From positions 1 through 14,630 of the forward strand of contig JAFTBL010000229.1 of NCBI GenBank assembly GCA_017455225.1: 14,630 nt of DNA, given 5' to 3'. A program made the position numbers and the translations under genes. Positions 1 to 7,482 of this stretch are shown in pieces. The notes under the pieces are model-generated. The model made no database searches. It was not told where the DNA came from and was given only the letters and a program-made list of their open reading frames with translations. The first letter of the stretch is position 1; each line of letters starts with the position of its first letter. Source of the stretch: Oscillospiraceae bacterium. Lineage in GTDB: Bacteria > Bacillota_A > Clostridia > Oscillospirales > Oscillospiraceae.

Positions 1-93
1 GATCTCGCCCCAGGTGCCGTCGCAGGCCTTGGCGATCGCCCATGCCGCGGCGCCGCCCACGTCCTTCATGGCGGAGGTGATCACGGCGTCGGC
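1..93 (-). pseudogene. Partial coding frame running off the window, possible BMP-family lipoprotein C-terminal fragment
   Basis: On the minus strand a frame different from the LRR gene opens at that gene's stop and is open to the window edge. It reads ADAVITSAMKDVGG followed by AAAWAIAKACDGTWGEI. Thirty of 31 codons end in G or C, so it looks like real coding sequence. The pattern V-x-TSAMK-x-V, then AI, then DGTW resembles the late part of BMP/PnrA-family substrate-binding lipoproteins, where a VLTSxxKxVDxAVYxAI...DGT segment is typical; this is recalled, not searched. No convincing start for a full gene exists. GTG at 84-82 overlaps the LRR stop (GTGA), with a GGAG about 8 bases upstream, so a coupled start is possible. 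A truncated gene joined here is the alternative. It could also be an unrelated protein. Confidence 0.4.
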
Positions 94-2714
94 TCCGGCA
101 GAGGATAGTCCTCCGGGAAGAAGGTGTACATCAGCAGGTAAATGGCGTCGGCATCGGTGACCTCGCCGTCCCCGTCATAGTCGCAGCTGCCGCTGACGGG
201 GTAATCCTCCGGGAAGAAGGGGTGCATCAAGAGATAGATGGCGTCCGCGTCAGTGACCTCGCCGTCCTCGTCCAGATCGCCGGTCGTCGCAACGTTCTGC
301 AAAAAAACTTTTCTCGTTTCCACATGGGAGGGATCTCTCTTGCAGGTGCGTTCTTTTTCGCCCGGCTCGTCCTCTGTGGGTGCCTTGATCTGCACCCATT
401 CACCCCAATCGTGGCCGAGAGCGGGAGCGACAACGGTATCCGTCACGTCGCAGTAGTCGCACTTGGCGGTCTGCGTGCCAGCTGCCGTGCAGGTGACGTT
501 GCCGTCGGAAACGTAGTGGGTGAAGCTGTGCGTGATATTGGTGGTAAAGCCGTTTTCCTTCGCGTAATCCTGCACATAAACCGCCTCACAGAACGTGTCG
601 ATGTTCTTCAATCTGCCACAGTTCTCAAAAGCGCCCTCTCCGATACTCGTTACGCTGCCCGGGATCGTCACACTCATCAGGTTGCTGCAGCTTTCGAATG
701 CGTACCTCCCAATGCTTGTGACCCCGTCCGGGATCGTGATGCTTCTCAAGTTGCAGCCCGAAAAAGCCTCGTCTCCGATGTTTGTGACCCCAGCCGGGAT
801 CGTGATGTACATCATGTTGCAGCCGTGAAAAGGGCCGTCCCCAATTCTCGTGACGCCGTCCGGAATCGTCACGCTCGTCAGGTTGCTGCAGTCAGAAAAA
901 GCGCCGTCCCCGATGCTCGTCACGCTATCCGGAATCGGGATGGCGTTCAATCTGCTGCAGCTTGAAAAAGAGCCGATCCCTATGCTCGCCACCCCGTCCG
1001 GGATGGTGATTTTCCTCAGGTCGGTACACCCGGCGAAGGCCCAATTCTCTATGCTCACTACTCCATTCGGGATCGTCACATCGGTCAAACCGCTGCAGAA
1101 ATAAAACGCACTGTTTCCGATGCGCTTCACACTGGCGGGGATTACATAGGCGCCCGATTTTCCGCCCGGATAGGCCACCAAAACCGTTTGATCCTTACTG
1201 AACAGCACGCCGTCCTCGCTCCTGTAGGCGGTGTTCCCCGCCGCCACTTCAATGCCGGTCAGGCCGCTGCATTCGTCAAACACCCAGTAACCGATGCTCG
1301 TCAAGCTGGCGGGAATGGTAATGCTCGTCAAACCGATGCAGGCGGAGAGCGCACCATCCCCGATGCTCGTCACACTGTTGGGGAGCGTAAGGCTCGTCAA
1401 GCCTGTGCAGGCATAGAAGGCGTAGTCTCCGATGCTCTTCACACTGCTCGGGATCGTGACGCCCGTCAGATTGTAGCAGTTGGAAAAGGCATAACTCCCG
1501 ATGCTCGTCACGCTGGTGGGGATGGCATAGGTTCCCGCCTTTCCGCAGGGACAAGCGGCCAATACGGTCTGATCCTTGCTGAGCAGAACGCCGTCCTTGC
1601 TCATATAGGCCGTGTTCCCCGCCGCTACCGCTATGGCGGTCAAGTTGACACAGCCCGAAAAAGCCCCGTTCCCTATGCTCTTTACGCCGCTCGGGATCGT
1701 AATGCTTGTCAAGCCGCACCAGGCAAAGGCAACGTCCTCGATTGTCGTCACGCTGTTGGGGATTGTGATGCCCGTCAAGCTGATACAGGCGGTGAAAGCA
1801 TTGGTCCCGATGGTCTTCACACTGCTTGGGAGCGTCACGCTCGTCAGGCTGCTGCAGCCGGTGAAAGCATTGGCCCCGATGGTTTTCACACTGCTTGGGA
1901 TCGTCATGCTCGCCAGGCTGCTACAGCCGGAAAAGGAATAGGCCCCTATGTCCGTTACACTACCGGGAATGGTAAAGCTCGTTAAGGCGGTACAGCCGGA
2001 AAAGACGCCCTCGCCCATATTTGTGATACTGTTGGGGATGGTAACGCTCGTTAAGGCGGTGCAACCGGAAAAGATGCCGTCACCCATACTCGTTACGCTC
2101 CGGGGAAGGGTGATGCTATTCAATCTTTTGCAGCCGAAAAAGACGCCGTCGCCCATGCTCGTCACGCTGCCGGGGATCGTGATCTTCTCCAGATCGCTGC
2201 AGTACTGAAAGGCGCTGTCCCCGATTCTTGTCACGCTGCTGGGGATCGTGACGTTCCACAAAAGGTGGCAGGCAAAAAACATCTCGTCCGATATGCTTTT
2301 CAAGCTATTGGGGATAACGACGCTTGGAATAGAGATACACCAGCTAAAAGCGGCTCTTCCGACACTTGTCACGCTGTTCGGGATTGTAATGCCTGTCAGG
2401 CCGGACCGCGCAAAAGCACCCTCACCGATACTCGTCACGCTGCTGGGGATCGTAACGCCGTGCACGCTGAATTGCTTGTAGAACGCGTAATCCCCTATGC
2501 TCGTCACCGGGTAACCTCCCAGCGTGGAGGGGATCGCCACATTGTCCCCGCCGGCGCCGGTGTATTCTGTTATGGTCGCCTTGCCGCCGGACACTTCATA
2601 CGTAAAGTCACCGCTGGTCGCCGCCTCGGCGGTGGGCACCGCATTGGGCAGCAGCACCAGCGCCATGCACAGCGCCAGCAGCAGGCTTGTCAGTTTCTTG
2701 CCGATCGTTTTCAT
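81..2714 (-). CDS. Secreted BspA-type leucine-rich repeat protein with dockerin-like C-terminus
   Basis: This 877-residue protein is probably exported and works in binding at or outside the cell surface. Residues 1-32 form a signal peptide (KK, then a hydrophobic LLLALCMALVLL core, likely cleaved after AEA). Residues about 60-715 hold about 25 LRR_5 repeats of 23 residues of the form LTSVTIPNSVTSIGDGAFSGC. Two modules of the form AAGNTAY-x-S-x-DGVL-x-SKDQT interrupt them near residues 366 and 486. A cysteine-pair region (CTAAGT, CDYC, GHDWGEW) lies near 725-790. Residues 812-877 contain two loops with Asp at 1, 3, 5 and 12 (DLDEDGEVTDAD, DYDGDGEVTDAD), matching the dockerin calcium-binding pattern. 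The usual FFPEDY spacer follows each loop. No sortase motif or membrane anchor is present. GGGAGGG precedes the ATG. Codon bias is weaker than in the neighbours. The ligand is unknown. Confidence 0.9.
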   Translation of the reverse strand: MKTIGKKLTSLLLALCMALVLLPNAVPTAEAATSGDFTYEVSGGKATITEYTGAGGDNVAIPSTLGGYPVTSIGDYAFYKQFSVHGVTIPSSVTSIGEGAFARSGLTGITIPNSVTSVGRAAFSWCISIPSVVIPNSLKSISDEMFFACHLLWNVTIPSSVTRIGDSAFQYCSDLEKITIPGSVTSMGDGVFFGCKRLNSITLPRSVTSMGDGIFSGCTALTSVTIPNSITNMGEGVFSGCTALTSFTIPGSVTDIGAYSFSGCSSLASMTIPSSVKTIGANAFTGCSSLTSVTLPSSVKTIGTNAFTACISLTGITIPNSVTTIEDVAFAWCGLTSITIPSGVKSIGNGAFSGCVNLTAIAVAAGNTAYMSKDGVLLSKDQTVLAACPCGKAGTYAIPTSVTSIGSYAFSNCYNLTGVTIPSSVKSIGDYAFYACTGLTSLTLPNSVTSIGDGALSACIGLTSITIPASLTSIGYWVFDECSGLTGIEVAAGNTAYRSEDGVLFSKDQTVLVAYPGGKSGAYVIPASVKRIGNSAFYFCSGLTDVTIPNGVVSIENWAFAGCTDLRKITIPDGVASIGIGSFSSCSRLNAIPIPDSVTSIGDGAFSDCSNLTSVTIPDGVTRIGDGPFHGCNMMYITIPAGVTNIGDEAFSGCNLRSITIPDGVTSIGRYAFESCSNLMSVTIPGSVTSIGEGAFENCGRLKNIDTFCEAVYVQDYAKENGFTTNITHSFTHYVSDGNVTCTAAGTQTAKCDYCDVTDTVVAPALGHDWGEWVQIKAPTEDEPGEKERTCKRDPSHVETRKVFLQNVATTGDLDEDGEVTDADAIYLLMHPFFPEDYPVSGSCDYDGDGEVTDADAIYLLMYTFFPEDYPLPEPTP
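600..2540 (-). repeat. Intragenic 69-bp periodic repeat array encoding the LRRs
   Basis: The LRR region repeats at the DNA level with a period of 69 bases (23 codons). The clearest neighbours are 1791-1859 and 1860-1928, both beginning GGTGAAAGCATTGG and differing at only a few positions. A second pair lies near 1985-2110, where GCCGGAAAAGA recurs with flanking matches. Such similarity suggests recent unit duplication or recombination inside the gene. It is also a region where short-read assembly may miscount units. Confidence 0.8.
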
Positions 2715-2810
2715 CGCCGTTTCCCTCCCGACATTTTTGTTGCGCTCCGCGCACGGTCTATATCTGTATCCTGCCGCCGTTTCGCTTCGGCGGCGATATG
2801 CGCTCTTTTC

Positions 2811-3578
2811 TCAGCGCGCCCGGTCGGCGGCGATGAGCCGCTTCAGCGCCTCCACGCCCACCCGGATGGCGGAGGCAGTGCCCTCGTCCATCTTCTGATC
2901 CAGCCCGGCGGCCTCCCGCTCCTGGTTCCAGATCACGTGGAAGCAGGAGCCGCACCGGCAGCCCAGCGCGGCGGCCACCACGAACAGCGCCGCGCTCTCC
3001 ATCTCGCTGGCCTTTACGCCCAGGCGCTTCCATGCCTCCCACTTTTCCAGCAGCTCATAGCTGACCGGCATGCGGCCGGGAGCGTGCTGACCGTAAAACG
3101 AATCCTTGCACTGCACCACGCCGGTATGATATGGCATGCCCAGCGCCCGGGCGGACTCCGTCAGCGCCTGTACCACGCCGAAATCCGCCACAGCGGGAAA
3201 CTCGATGGGCGCATATTCCCGACTGGTGTGCTCATAGCGGACGGCGCCGGTGGCAATGACCACGTCGCCGCTTTGCACGTTCAGATCGATGCCGCCGCAG
3301 GTGCCAACGCGGATGAACGTGTCCGCCCCCACGGCGTGCAACTCCTCCATGGCAATGGCGGCGGAGGGACCGCCGATACCGGTGGAGCAGACCGACACCT
3401 TCTCCCCCAGCAGCGTGCCGGTATAGATTCTGTACTCCCGGTTGCTGGAAACGAACACGGCGTCGTCAAAATGGCGGGCGATCTGCTCACACCGGCCCGG
3501 ATCACCGGGCAGGATGCAGTAGCGACCCACGTCGCCCTCCACACAGTGCAGGTGGAATTGCCTGTCCAATTTCTGCAT
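2811..3578 (-). CDS. udp: Uridine phosphorylase
   Basis: This 255-residue cytoplasmic enzyme of the PNP/UDP phosphorylase family I cleaves uridine with phosphate to uracil and ribose-1-phosphate in pyrimidine salvage. The motifs follow E. coli Udp closely: PGDPGR at residues 24-29 (phosphate and ribose site), STGIGGPS at 65-72, R90 in RVGT (phosphate contact), FAPLEFPAVAD-like [12 protein letters not shown] at 122-133, and EMES at 192-195 (ribose-binding Glu-Met-Glu). The start was set at 3578 because AAGGAGG lies 6 bases upstream and [10 protein letters not shown] aligns with the Udp N-terminus. An in-frame ATG at 3617 lies upstream of the predicted transcript start and is rejected. The gene has its own promoter at 3620-3648. 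A purine phosphorylase is less likely given the UDP-type motifs. Confidence 0.93.
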   Translation of the reverse strand: MQKLDRQFHLHCVEGDVGRYCILPGDPGRCEQIARHFDDAVFVSSNREYRIYTGTLLGEKVSVCSTGIGGPSAAIAMEELHAVGADTFIRVGTCGGIDLNVQSGDVVIATGAVRYEHTSREYAPIEFPAVADFGVVQALTESARALGMPYHTGVVQCKDSFYGQHAPGRMPVSYELLEKWEAWKRLGVKASEMESAALFVVAAALGCRCGSCFHVIWNQEREAAGLDQKMDEGTASAIRVGVEALKRLIAADRAR

Positions 3579-3619
3579 AAGCGTCCTCCTTGTGCCTGTC
3601 GGCAGTTTTCCATGCATAT

Positions 3620-3648
3620 ATTATACGTTTACCATGCAAGAATTGCAA
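3620..3648 (-). promoter_or_regulatory. Sigma-A promoter of udp
   Basis: Read on the minus strand, TTGCAA (3648-3643), a 17-base spacer and a perfect TATAAT (3625-3620) lie about 42 bases before the udp start at 3578. The predicted transcript begins near 3613, giving a 5' leader of about 35 bases. A CATGCA sequence occurs on both sides of the -10 (3611-3616 and 3633-3638), 22 bases apart, and could be a regulator site, but this is weak. Confidence 0.8.
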
Positions 3649-3732
3649 CATAAAACGCATGTTGGCGGCATTTTCCCCCATCGGCAAAACTTGCTGAGGC
3701 TAATTCGGCAGCGGATGCGCAAACTACGCTTA

Positions 3733-3756
3733 CGCGGCGATCTGCCGCGCGTTTTT
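3733..3756 (+). terminator. Hairpin with T-run upstream of the small lipoprotein gene
   Basis: CGCGGC (3733-3738), a GATCT loop and GCCGCG (3744-3749) form a 6-bp GC stem followed by CG and five T residues. It has the form of a Rho-independent terminator on the plus strand, but it sits between the udp promoter region and the lipoprotein RBS with no complete plus-strand gene before it. It may be a leader attenuator for the lipoprotein gene or a block to upstream transcription. Confidence 0.4.
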
Positions 3757-3779
3757 CGGAAGCGAGGAGGGATCACGGT

Positions 3780-4040
3780 ATGCAAAAACGATGGACGGCC
3801 TTTGCCCTTGCGACGCTGCTGGCGCTGGGCGCCACCGGCTGCGCTGCCGGCAACAACCCTGACCGCGCACGGCCGCTTTTCCCCGACGACGCCATCACCG
3901 GCGGGAATCATGACTCCTTCGCTGACAACGGTATATCGGGAACAAGCGACCGGTCTGCCGCAGACGGGGAAGATTTTGAGACCATGCTGGAAAACGGCCG
4001 CGTCCGCGACCGGGACGGCGATCTGCGCAACCACTGGTAG
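3780..4040 (+). CDS. Small secreted lipoprotein of unknown function
   Basis: This 86-residue protein begins with a lipoprotein signal: MQKR, a hydrophobic stretch to residue 20, and the lipobox A-T-G-C with Cys21 as the predicted lipidated residue. The mature part of about 66 residues is polar and acidic (many D, N, G, S), shows no recognisable domain and ends in NGRVRDRDGDLRNHW. GAGGAGGG about 9 bases upstream of the ATG supports the start, and GC3 bias supports coding. The gene is monocistronic and converges on feoB across a shared terminator. I do not recognise the family. An envelope or spore-associated lipoprotein is possible, but nothing in the sequence shows it. Confidence 0.75.
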   Translation: MQKRWTAFALATLLALGATGCAAGNNPDRARPLFPDDAITGGNHDSFADNGISGTSDRSAADGEDFETMLENGRVRDRDGDLRNHW

Positions 4041-4041
4041 C

Positions 4042-4082
4042 AAGGTAAAAGGCGCGGGGCAGTGCCCCGCGTCTTTTACCTT
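4042..4082. terminator. Long bidirectional terminator between lipoprotein gene and feoB
   Basis: AAGGTAAAAG (4042-4051) pairs with CTTTTACCTT (4073-4082). After one G-T pair, CGCGGGGC pairs with GCCCCGCG around an AGT loop. Both arms end in A/T-rich blocks, so it can act for both converging genes. The last base of the 3' arm is within the feoB stop codon. Confidence 0.88.
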
Positions 4083-5992
4083 TATGTCCACAGCGCGCTC
4101 AAAAAATGCAGCAGCATACACAGCGCGACGCCACACAACGCCGGCAGTGCCATGCCCACCGCCGTCCACCGGCGGCTGCCGGTCTCCCGCAGGAGCGTGA
4201 GGCAGGTGGTGCCGCAGGGCAGGTGCAGCAGACATAGCGCCATGGCGCACAGCGCCGTGGTCTGCGTCCAGCCGTGGGCAGCCAGTACCCCGTGAAGCTG
4301 GGCAAGCCCCTCGTACTCCGTCAGGCTCCCGGTCTGCAGATATCCCATCAGCAGCACCGGCAGGACGATCTCGTTGGCAGGAAAGCCCAGCAGAAACGCC
4401 AGCAGCACCATGCCGTCCAGCCCCATCACCCGACCGGGCAACTCCAGCAGGGCGCTCAGATGGGTCAGCAGCGACGCTCCGCCCAGGTGCACGTTGGCCA
4501 GTACCCAGATCGCCAGTCCCGCCGGCGCCGCCACGGTCACCGCCCGGCCCAGCACGAACACCGTCCGATCCAGCAGCGAGCGCACCAGTACCTGTCCCCA
4601 CCGGGGCATGCGATAGGGCGGCAGCTCCAGCGAGAAGGAGGACGCCTCACCCCGCAGCAGCGTGGAGGACAGGGCACGGGAGCACAGCCACGTGGCGGCC
4701 AGCGAAAAAAGAATCACCAGCAGAAAGACACCCGTGGCGCTCAGCGCCTGTTGCTGCGCCGTCTGTCCGGCGGCAAAAAACAGCTCGATCAGCACGATCA
4801 GCGTGGGAAAGCGCCCGTTGCAGGGCACCAGTGAGTTGGTCAGCATGGCCACCAGCCGCTCCCGGGGGCTGTCGATGATGCGGCAGCCGGTGACGCCGCA
4901 GGCGTTGCAGCCAAAACCCATGCACATGGTCAGGCTCTGCCGTCCGTGCGCACCGGCGGCGCGAAACAGCCGGTCCATGTTGAACGCCAGACGGGGCAGG
5001 AGCCCGGCGTCCTCCAGCAGCGTAAAGAGCGGAAAAAAGATGGCCATGGGCGGCAGCATCACCGACACCACCCACGCCACCGTGCGGTACACCCCGTCCA
5101 CCAGCGCGCCTCGCACCCACCACGGCGTGCCCTGCAGCCACCGGTGCAGCGGCTCCTGCCAGCCCAGCAATACGTCTGCCAGCCACTGGGACGGTGCGTT
5201 GGCGCCCCGGATGGTGAGATAGAACACCAGCGCCATCAGCACCGCCATGGCGCCTAGCCCGGTCACGCGAGAGGTGAAGATCCGATCCAACGCCCGGTCG
5301 CGCCGGTGGCTGCCGCCGGCGCGGATGCACGCGTCGGCAATGGCCTCCGCCCGGCGCATTTGCGCCGCCAGCACCTGATCCTGCAGCGATTGCGGCGCAC
5401 TGCGAAGGCGCTCCAGCCATTGGGCGGGCGCCGCCCCCTGCCGCAGCTCCCGCGCCGCCGGCGGCTCCTCCACGTGCCACCGGTCCTCCCACGGCTGTCG
5501 CCGCGCCGTGGCCGCCAGCACCCGGCACAGCTCCTCCACTCCTTCCCCACTGCGGGCGCTGACGCATACCACCGGCGCCGCCAGCGCCAGAGAAAGGCGC
5601 TGCGTGTCGATCTCCACGCCCCGCCGCCGCGCCTCGTCCATCATGTTCACGCACAGCACCATCCGCCCGGTGAGCTGGCGCACCTGCACCGCCAGCAGCA
5701 GATTGCGCCGCAGGCAGGCCGCGTCCGCCACCACCAGCGTCACATCCGCCTCGCCGGAGGTGATAAAGCCGCCCGCCACCTGCTCCTCCGGGGAATCCGG
5801 GCGAAGAGAATACGTGCCGGGCAGATCCACCAGCTCCAGTGTCACGCCGTCGCCCCGCCAGACACCGCGGGCCGTTTCCACCGTTTTTCCGGGCCAGTTC
5901 CCGGTGTGCTGGCGCAGGCCCGTCAACCGGTTAAACAGGGTGGACTTTCCCACGTTGGGGTTGCCCGCCAGCGCCGCCGTATATCGTTCCAT
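4082..5992 (-). CDS. feoB: Ferrous iron transporter FeoB
   Basis: FeoB is the inner-membrane GTPase-permease that takes up Fe(II). The 636-residue protein starts with the G domain: G1 GNPNVGKST at residues 10-18, the GNWPGKTVE switch I region at 31-39, G3 DLPGT at 56-60, G4 NMMD at 116-119, and an SARSG G5-like motif near residue 146. A helical linker (to about residue 240) leads into a membrane domain with several hydrophobic segments. This holds the gate motif GFGCNACGVTGCRIIDSPRERL near residue 355 and a second cysteine-bearing gate, LPCGTTCLTLLRETGS, near the C-terminus. It is slightly shorter than many FeoB proteins, with a short linker. AAGGGGG precedes the ATG. No feoA or FeoC-like gene is adjacent, which is unusual; feoA may lie elsewhere. 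A candidate promoter is at 6065-6094. Confidence 0.95.
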   Translation of the reverse strand: MERYTAALAGNPNVGKSTLFNRLTGLRQHTGNWPGKTVETARGVWRGDGVTLELVDLPGTYSLRPDSPEEQVAGGFITSGEADVTLVVADAACLRRNLLLAVQVRQLTGRMVLCVNMMDEARRRGVEIDTQRLSLALAAPVVCVSARSGEGVEELCRVLAATARRQPWEDRWHVEEPPAARELRQGAAPAQWLERLRSAPQSLQDQVLAAQMRRAEAIADACIRAGGSHRRDRALDRIFTSRVTGLGAMAVLMALVFYLTIRGANAPSQWLADVLLGWQEPLHRWLQGTPWWVRGALVDGVYRTVAWVVSVMLPPMAIFFPLFTLLEDAGLLPRLAFNMDRLFRAAGAHGRQSLTMCMGFGCNACGVTGCRIIDSPRERLVAMLTNSLVPCNGRFPTLIVLIELFFAAGQTAQQQALSATGVFLLVILFSLAATWLCSRALSSTLLRGEASSFSLELPPYRMPRWGQVLVRSLLDRTVFVLGRAVTVAAPAGLAIWVLANVHLGGASLLTHLSALLELPGRVMGLDGMVLLAFLLGFPANEIVLPVLLMGYLQTGSLTEYEGLAQLHGVLAAHGWTQTTALCAMALCLLHLPCGTTCLTLLRETGSRRWTAVGMALPALCGVALCMLLHFLSALWT

Positions 5993-6064
5993 GCTCCCGC
6001 CCCCTTTTTTGCTCCCGCCATTCTATGCTGCCGCACTGCCGCCCGTTCTGCCGCCGTCTGACGC

Positions 6065-6094
6065 TTCATAGGCTGGGTACGGAGGTGTTGTCAA
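6065..6094 (-). promoter_or_regulatory. Candidate feoB promoter
   Basis: On the minus strand, TTGACA (6094-6089) is followed after 18 bases by TATGAA (6070-6065), about 75 bases before the feoB start. The -35 is perfect and the -10 matches at four of six positions. The element overlaps the GGAGGTG ribosome binding site of the divergent GH18 gene. The rest of the 103-base intergenic region is GC-rich, and no clear promoter for the GH18 gene was seen in it. Confidence 0.45.
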
Positions 6095-6095
6095 T

Positions 6096-7367
6096 ATGTC
6101 TATCCACGTGGTATCCGCCGGTCAGACTGTTTCATCCATCGCCGCGCAGTACGGCGTGTCGCCCGTGACGCTGGCGCGGCTGAACGAGCTGCCGCCCGGC
6201 GGCGAGCTGGCGGTGGGGCAGGCGCTGGTGGTGCAGTTTCCCACCCAGACCCACACCGTGACGCCGGGAGAAACGCTGTTCGGCATCGCCCGGCGCTACG
6301 GGGTCACCGTGCGCTCGCTCTACCGCAACAACTTCTTCCTCCACGGCCAGAGCGTCCTGCGTCCCGGCGAGGAGCTGACGGTGTCCCTCCGGGCGCCCAC
6401 CGGCAACGCGCTGACCGTGGGCGGCTACGCCTATCCCTCCATATCCCGGGGCCTTCTGGATCAGCAGCTGCCCTATCTGACCGACCTGATGCCCTTCACC
6501 TGCGGTGTCACGCCGGAGGGCACGCTGCTCCCTCTGGCCGATGAGGCGCTGCTGACGGCGGCCCGCCGTCAGCAGGCACAGCCGCGGATGAGCCTTTCCA
6601 CTCTGACAGCTGACGGCGGCTTCAGCCGCGATGACGCCGCAGCCGTGCTCACCGATCCGGAACGGACGGAGCGGCTGGTGCAGGCGGTGGCGGACGCGGT
6701 GCTGAACCGGGATTATGCCGGCGTCGACGTGGATTTTGAGTACTTGGGGCGGGAGCTGGCTCAGCCCTTTGTCGCCTTCATCACGTCCCTGCACCGGCGT
6801 CTGGCGCCCTCAGGCAAAACCGTCTGGGTCGCCCTGCCGCCCAAAACCGGCGACGACCAGCCCGGTCAGCTGTATGAGGGGCACGACTACGCCGCGCTGG
6901 GCGCTGCGGCGGACGCGGTGCTGCTGATGACCTACGAGTGGGGCTACACCTACAGCGAGCCCCGGGCGGTGGCGCCGCTGCCGCAGGTGGAGCAGGTGCT
7001 GCGCTACGCCCTGTCCCGGATCCCGGCGGAAAAGCTCCTGCTGGGGCTCCCCACCTATGGCTACGCGTGGGAGCTGCCCTACCGGGAGGGAACGGCCGCC
7101 CGCTCCTTGTCGCCGCAGGAGGCGGTGGCGCTGGCGCGGACGTCCGGCGCAGCCATCCAATACGACGAAACGGCGCAGTCGCCGTGGTTCCGCTGCCGGA
7201 TCGGCAGCACGGAGCACGAGGTGTGGTTCGAGGACGCCCGCAGCGCACAGGCCAAGCTGACGCTGGTAGGACGGTACGGCCTGCGGGGCGTAGGGTTGTG
7301 GAACCTGATGCGCCTGTTCCCCCAGCTCTGCCTGCTGCTCAATCAGCAGTTTGCTGACGAAATGTGA
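6096..7367 (+). CDS. LysM-GH18 spore cortex-lytic-type glycosidase (YaaH/SleL-like)
   Basis: The 423-residue protein has two N-terminal LysM domains (residues about 3-48 and 52-97), which bind N-acetylglucosamine polymers, and then a glycoside hydrolase family 18 domain to the end. The GH18 catalytic signature reads D211-V-D213-F-E215, with Glu215 as the expected proton donor. This architecture without a signal peptide is that of YaaH/SleL, coat-associated N-acetylglucosaminidases that act on spore-cortex fragments during germination. That role is inferred from the family. GGAGGTG lies 10 bases before the ATG. The gene stands alone between feoB and the MarR operon. The promoter was not identified and may use a sporulation sigma factor. 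A vegetative peptidoglycan enzyme is the alternative. Confidence 0.88.
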   Translation: MSIHVVSAGQTVSSIAAQYGVSPVTLARLNELPPGGELAVGQALVVQFPTQTHTVTPGETLFGIARRYGVTVRSLYRNNFFLHGQSVLRPGEELTVSLRAPTGNALTVGGYAYPSISRGLLDQQLPYLTDLMPFTCGVTPEGTLLPLADEALLTAARRQQAQPRMSLSTLTADGGFSRDDAAAVLTDPERTERLVQAVADAVLNRDYAGVDVDFEYLGRELAQPFVAFITSLHRRLAPSGKTVWVALPPKTGDDQPGQLYEGHDYAALGAAADAVLLMTYEWGYTYSEPRAVAPLPQVEQVLRYALSRIPAEKLLLGLPTYGYAWELPYREGTAARSLSPQEAVALARTSGAAIQYDETAQSPWFRCRIGSTEHEVWFEDARSAQAKLTLVGRYGLRGVGLWNLMRLFPQLCLLLNQQFADEM

Positions 7368-7406
7368 CATCCTGTAAAAAAATCACAGCTCCGTCCCGTT
7401 TTTCTC

Positions 7407-7435
7407 TTGACGAACGAGGCGGAGCGTGTTATTAT
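7407..7435 (+). promoter_or_regulatory. Sigma-A promoter of the MarR-ABC operon
   Basis: TTGACG (7407-7412), a 17-base spacer and TATTAT (7430-7435) form a near-consensus promoter about 50 bases before the MarR start. Its -10 is immediately followed by the palindromic operator, so the transcript start falls inside that operator. Confidence 0.85.
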
Positions 7436-7462
7436 TTAGCACGCTAATATTTAGCGTGCTAA
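7436..7462 (+). promoter_or_regulatory. Perfect palindromic operator, likely MarR autoregulatory site
   Basis: TTAGCACGCTAA (7436-7447) and its exact inverse complement (7451-7462) are separated by TAT. Each 12-base arm is itself an interrupted palindrome (TTAGC, two bases, GCTAA). It starts at the base after the -10 and ends 8 bases before the MarR RBS. Its position on the promoter of a MarR gene makes autorepression the likely role, which is an inference. Confidence 0.85.
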
Positions 7463-7482
7463 TTTTCGAAGGGAGGTGCCCC

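Noticed and set aside
1..108. Plus-strand open frame at the window start
   Set aside because: The minus frame has far stronger GC3 bias and a protein-like sequence; the plus translation is Gly/Arg/His-rich and ends inside the LRR gene.
222..2481. Several plus-strand open frames with repetitive translations inside the LRR gene
   Set aside because: They are shadows of the 69-bp repeats and carry no start signals; the minus frame has signal peptide, LRRs and dockerin loops.
2773..2794. GCCGCCG/CGGCGGC hairpin between udp and the LRR gene
   Set aside because: A perfect 7-bp stem but without a T-run on either strand, so it is not called a terminator. It could still weaken read-through from udp into the LRR gene.
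3579..3617. Upstream in-frame ATG (3617) for udp
   Set aside because: It lies between the -10 and the expected transcript start, has no RBS, and extends beyond the usual Udp N-terminus.
3649..3732. Plus-strand promoter for the small lipoprotein
   Set aside because: TTTACC with CATAAA has only 15 bases between, and TTGCTG has no matching -10, so no promoter is reported.
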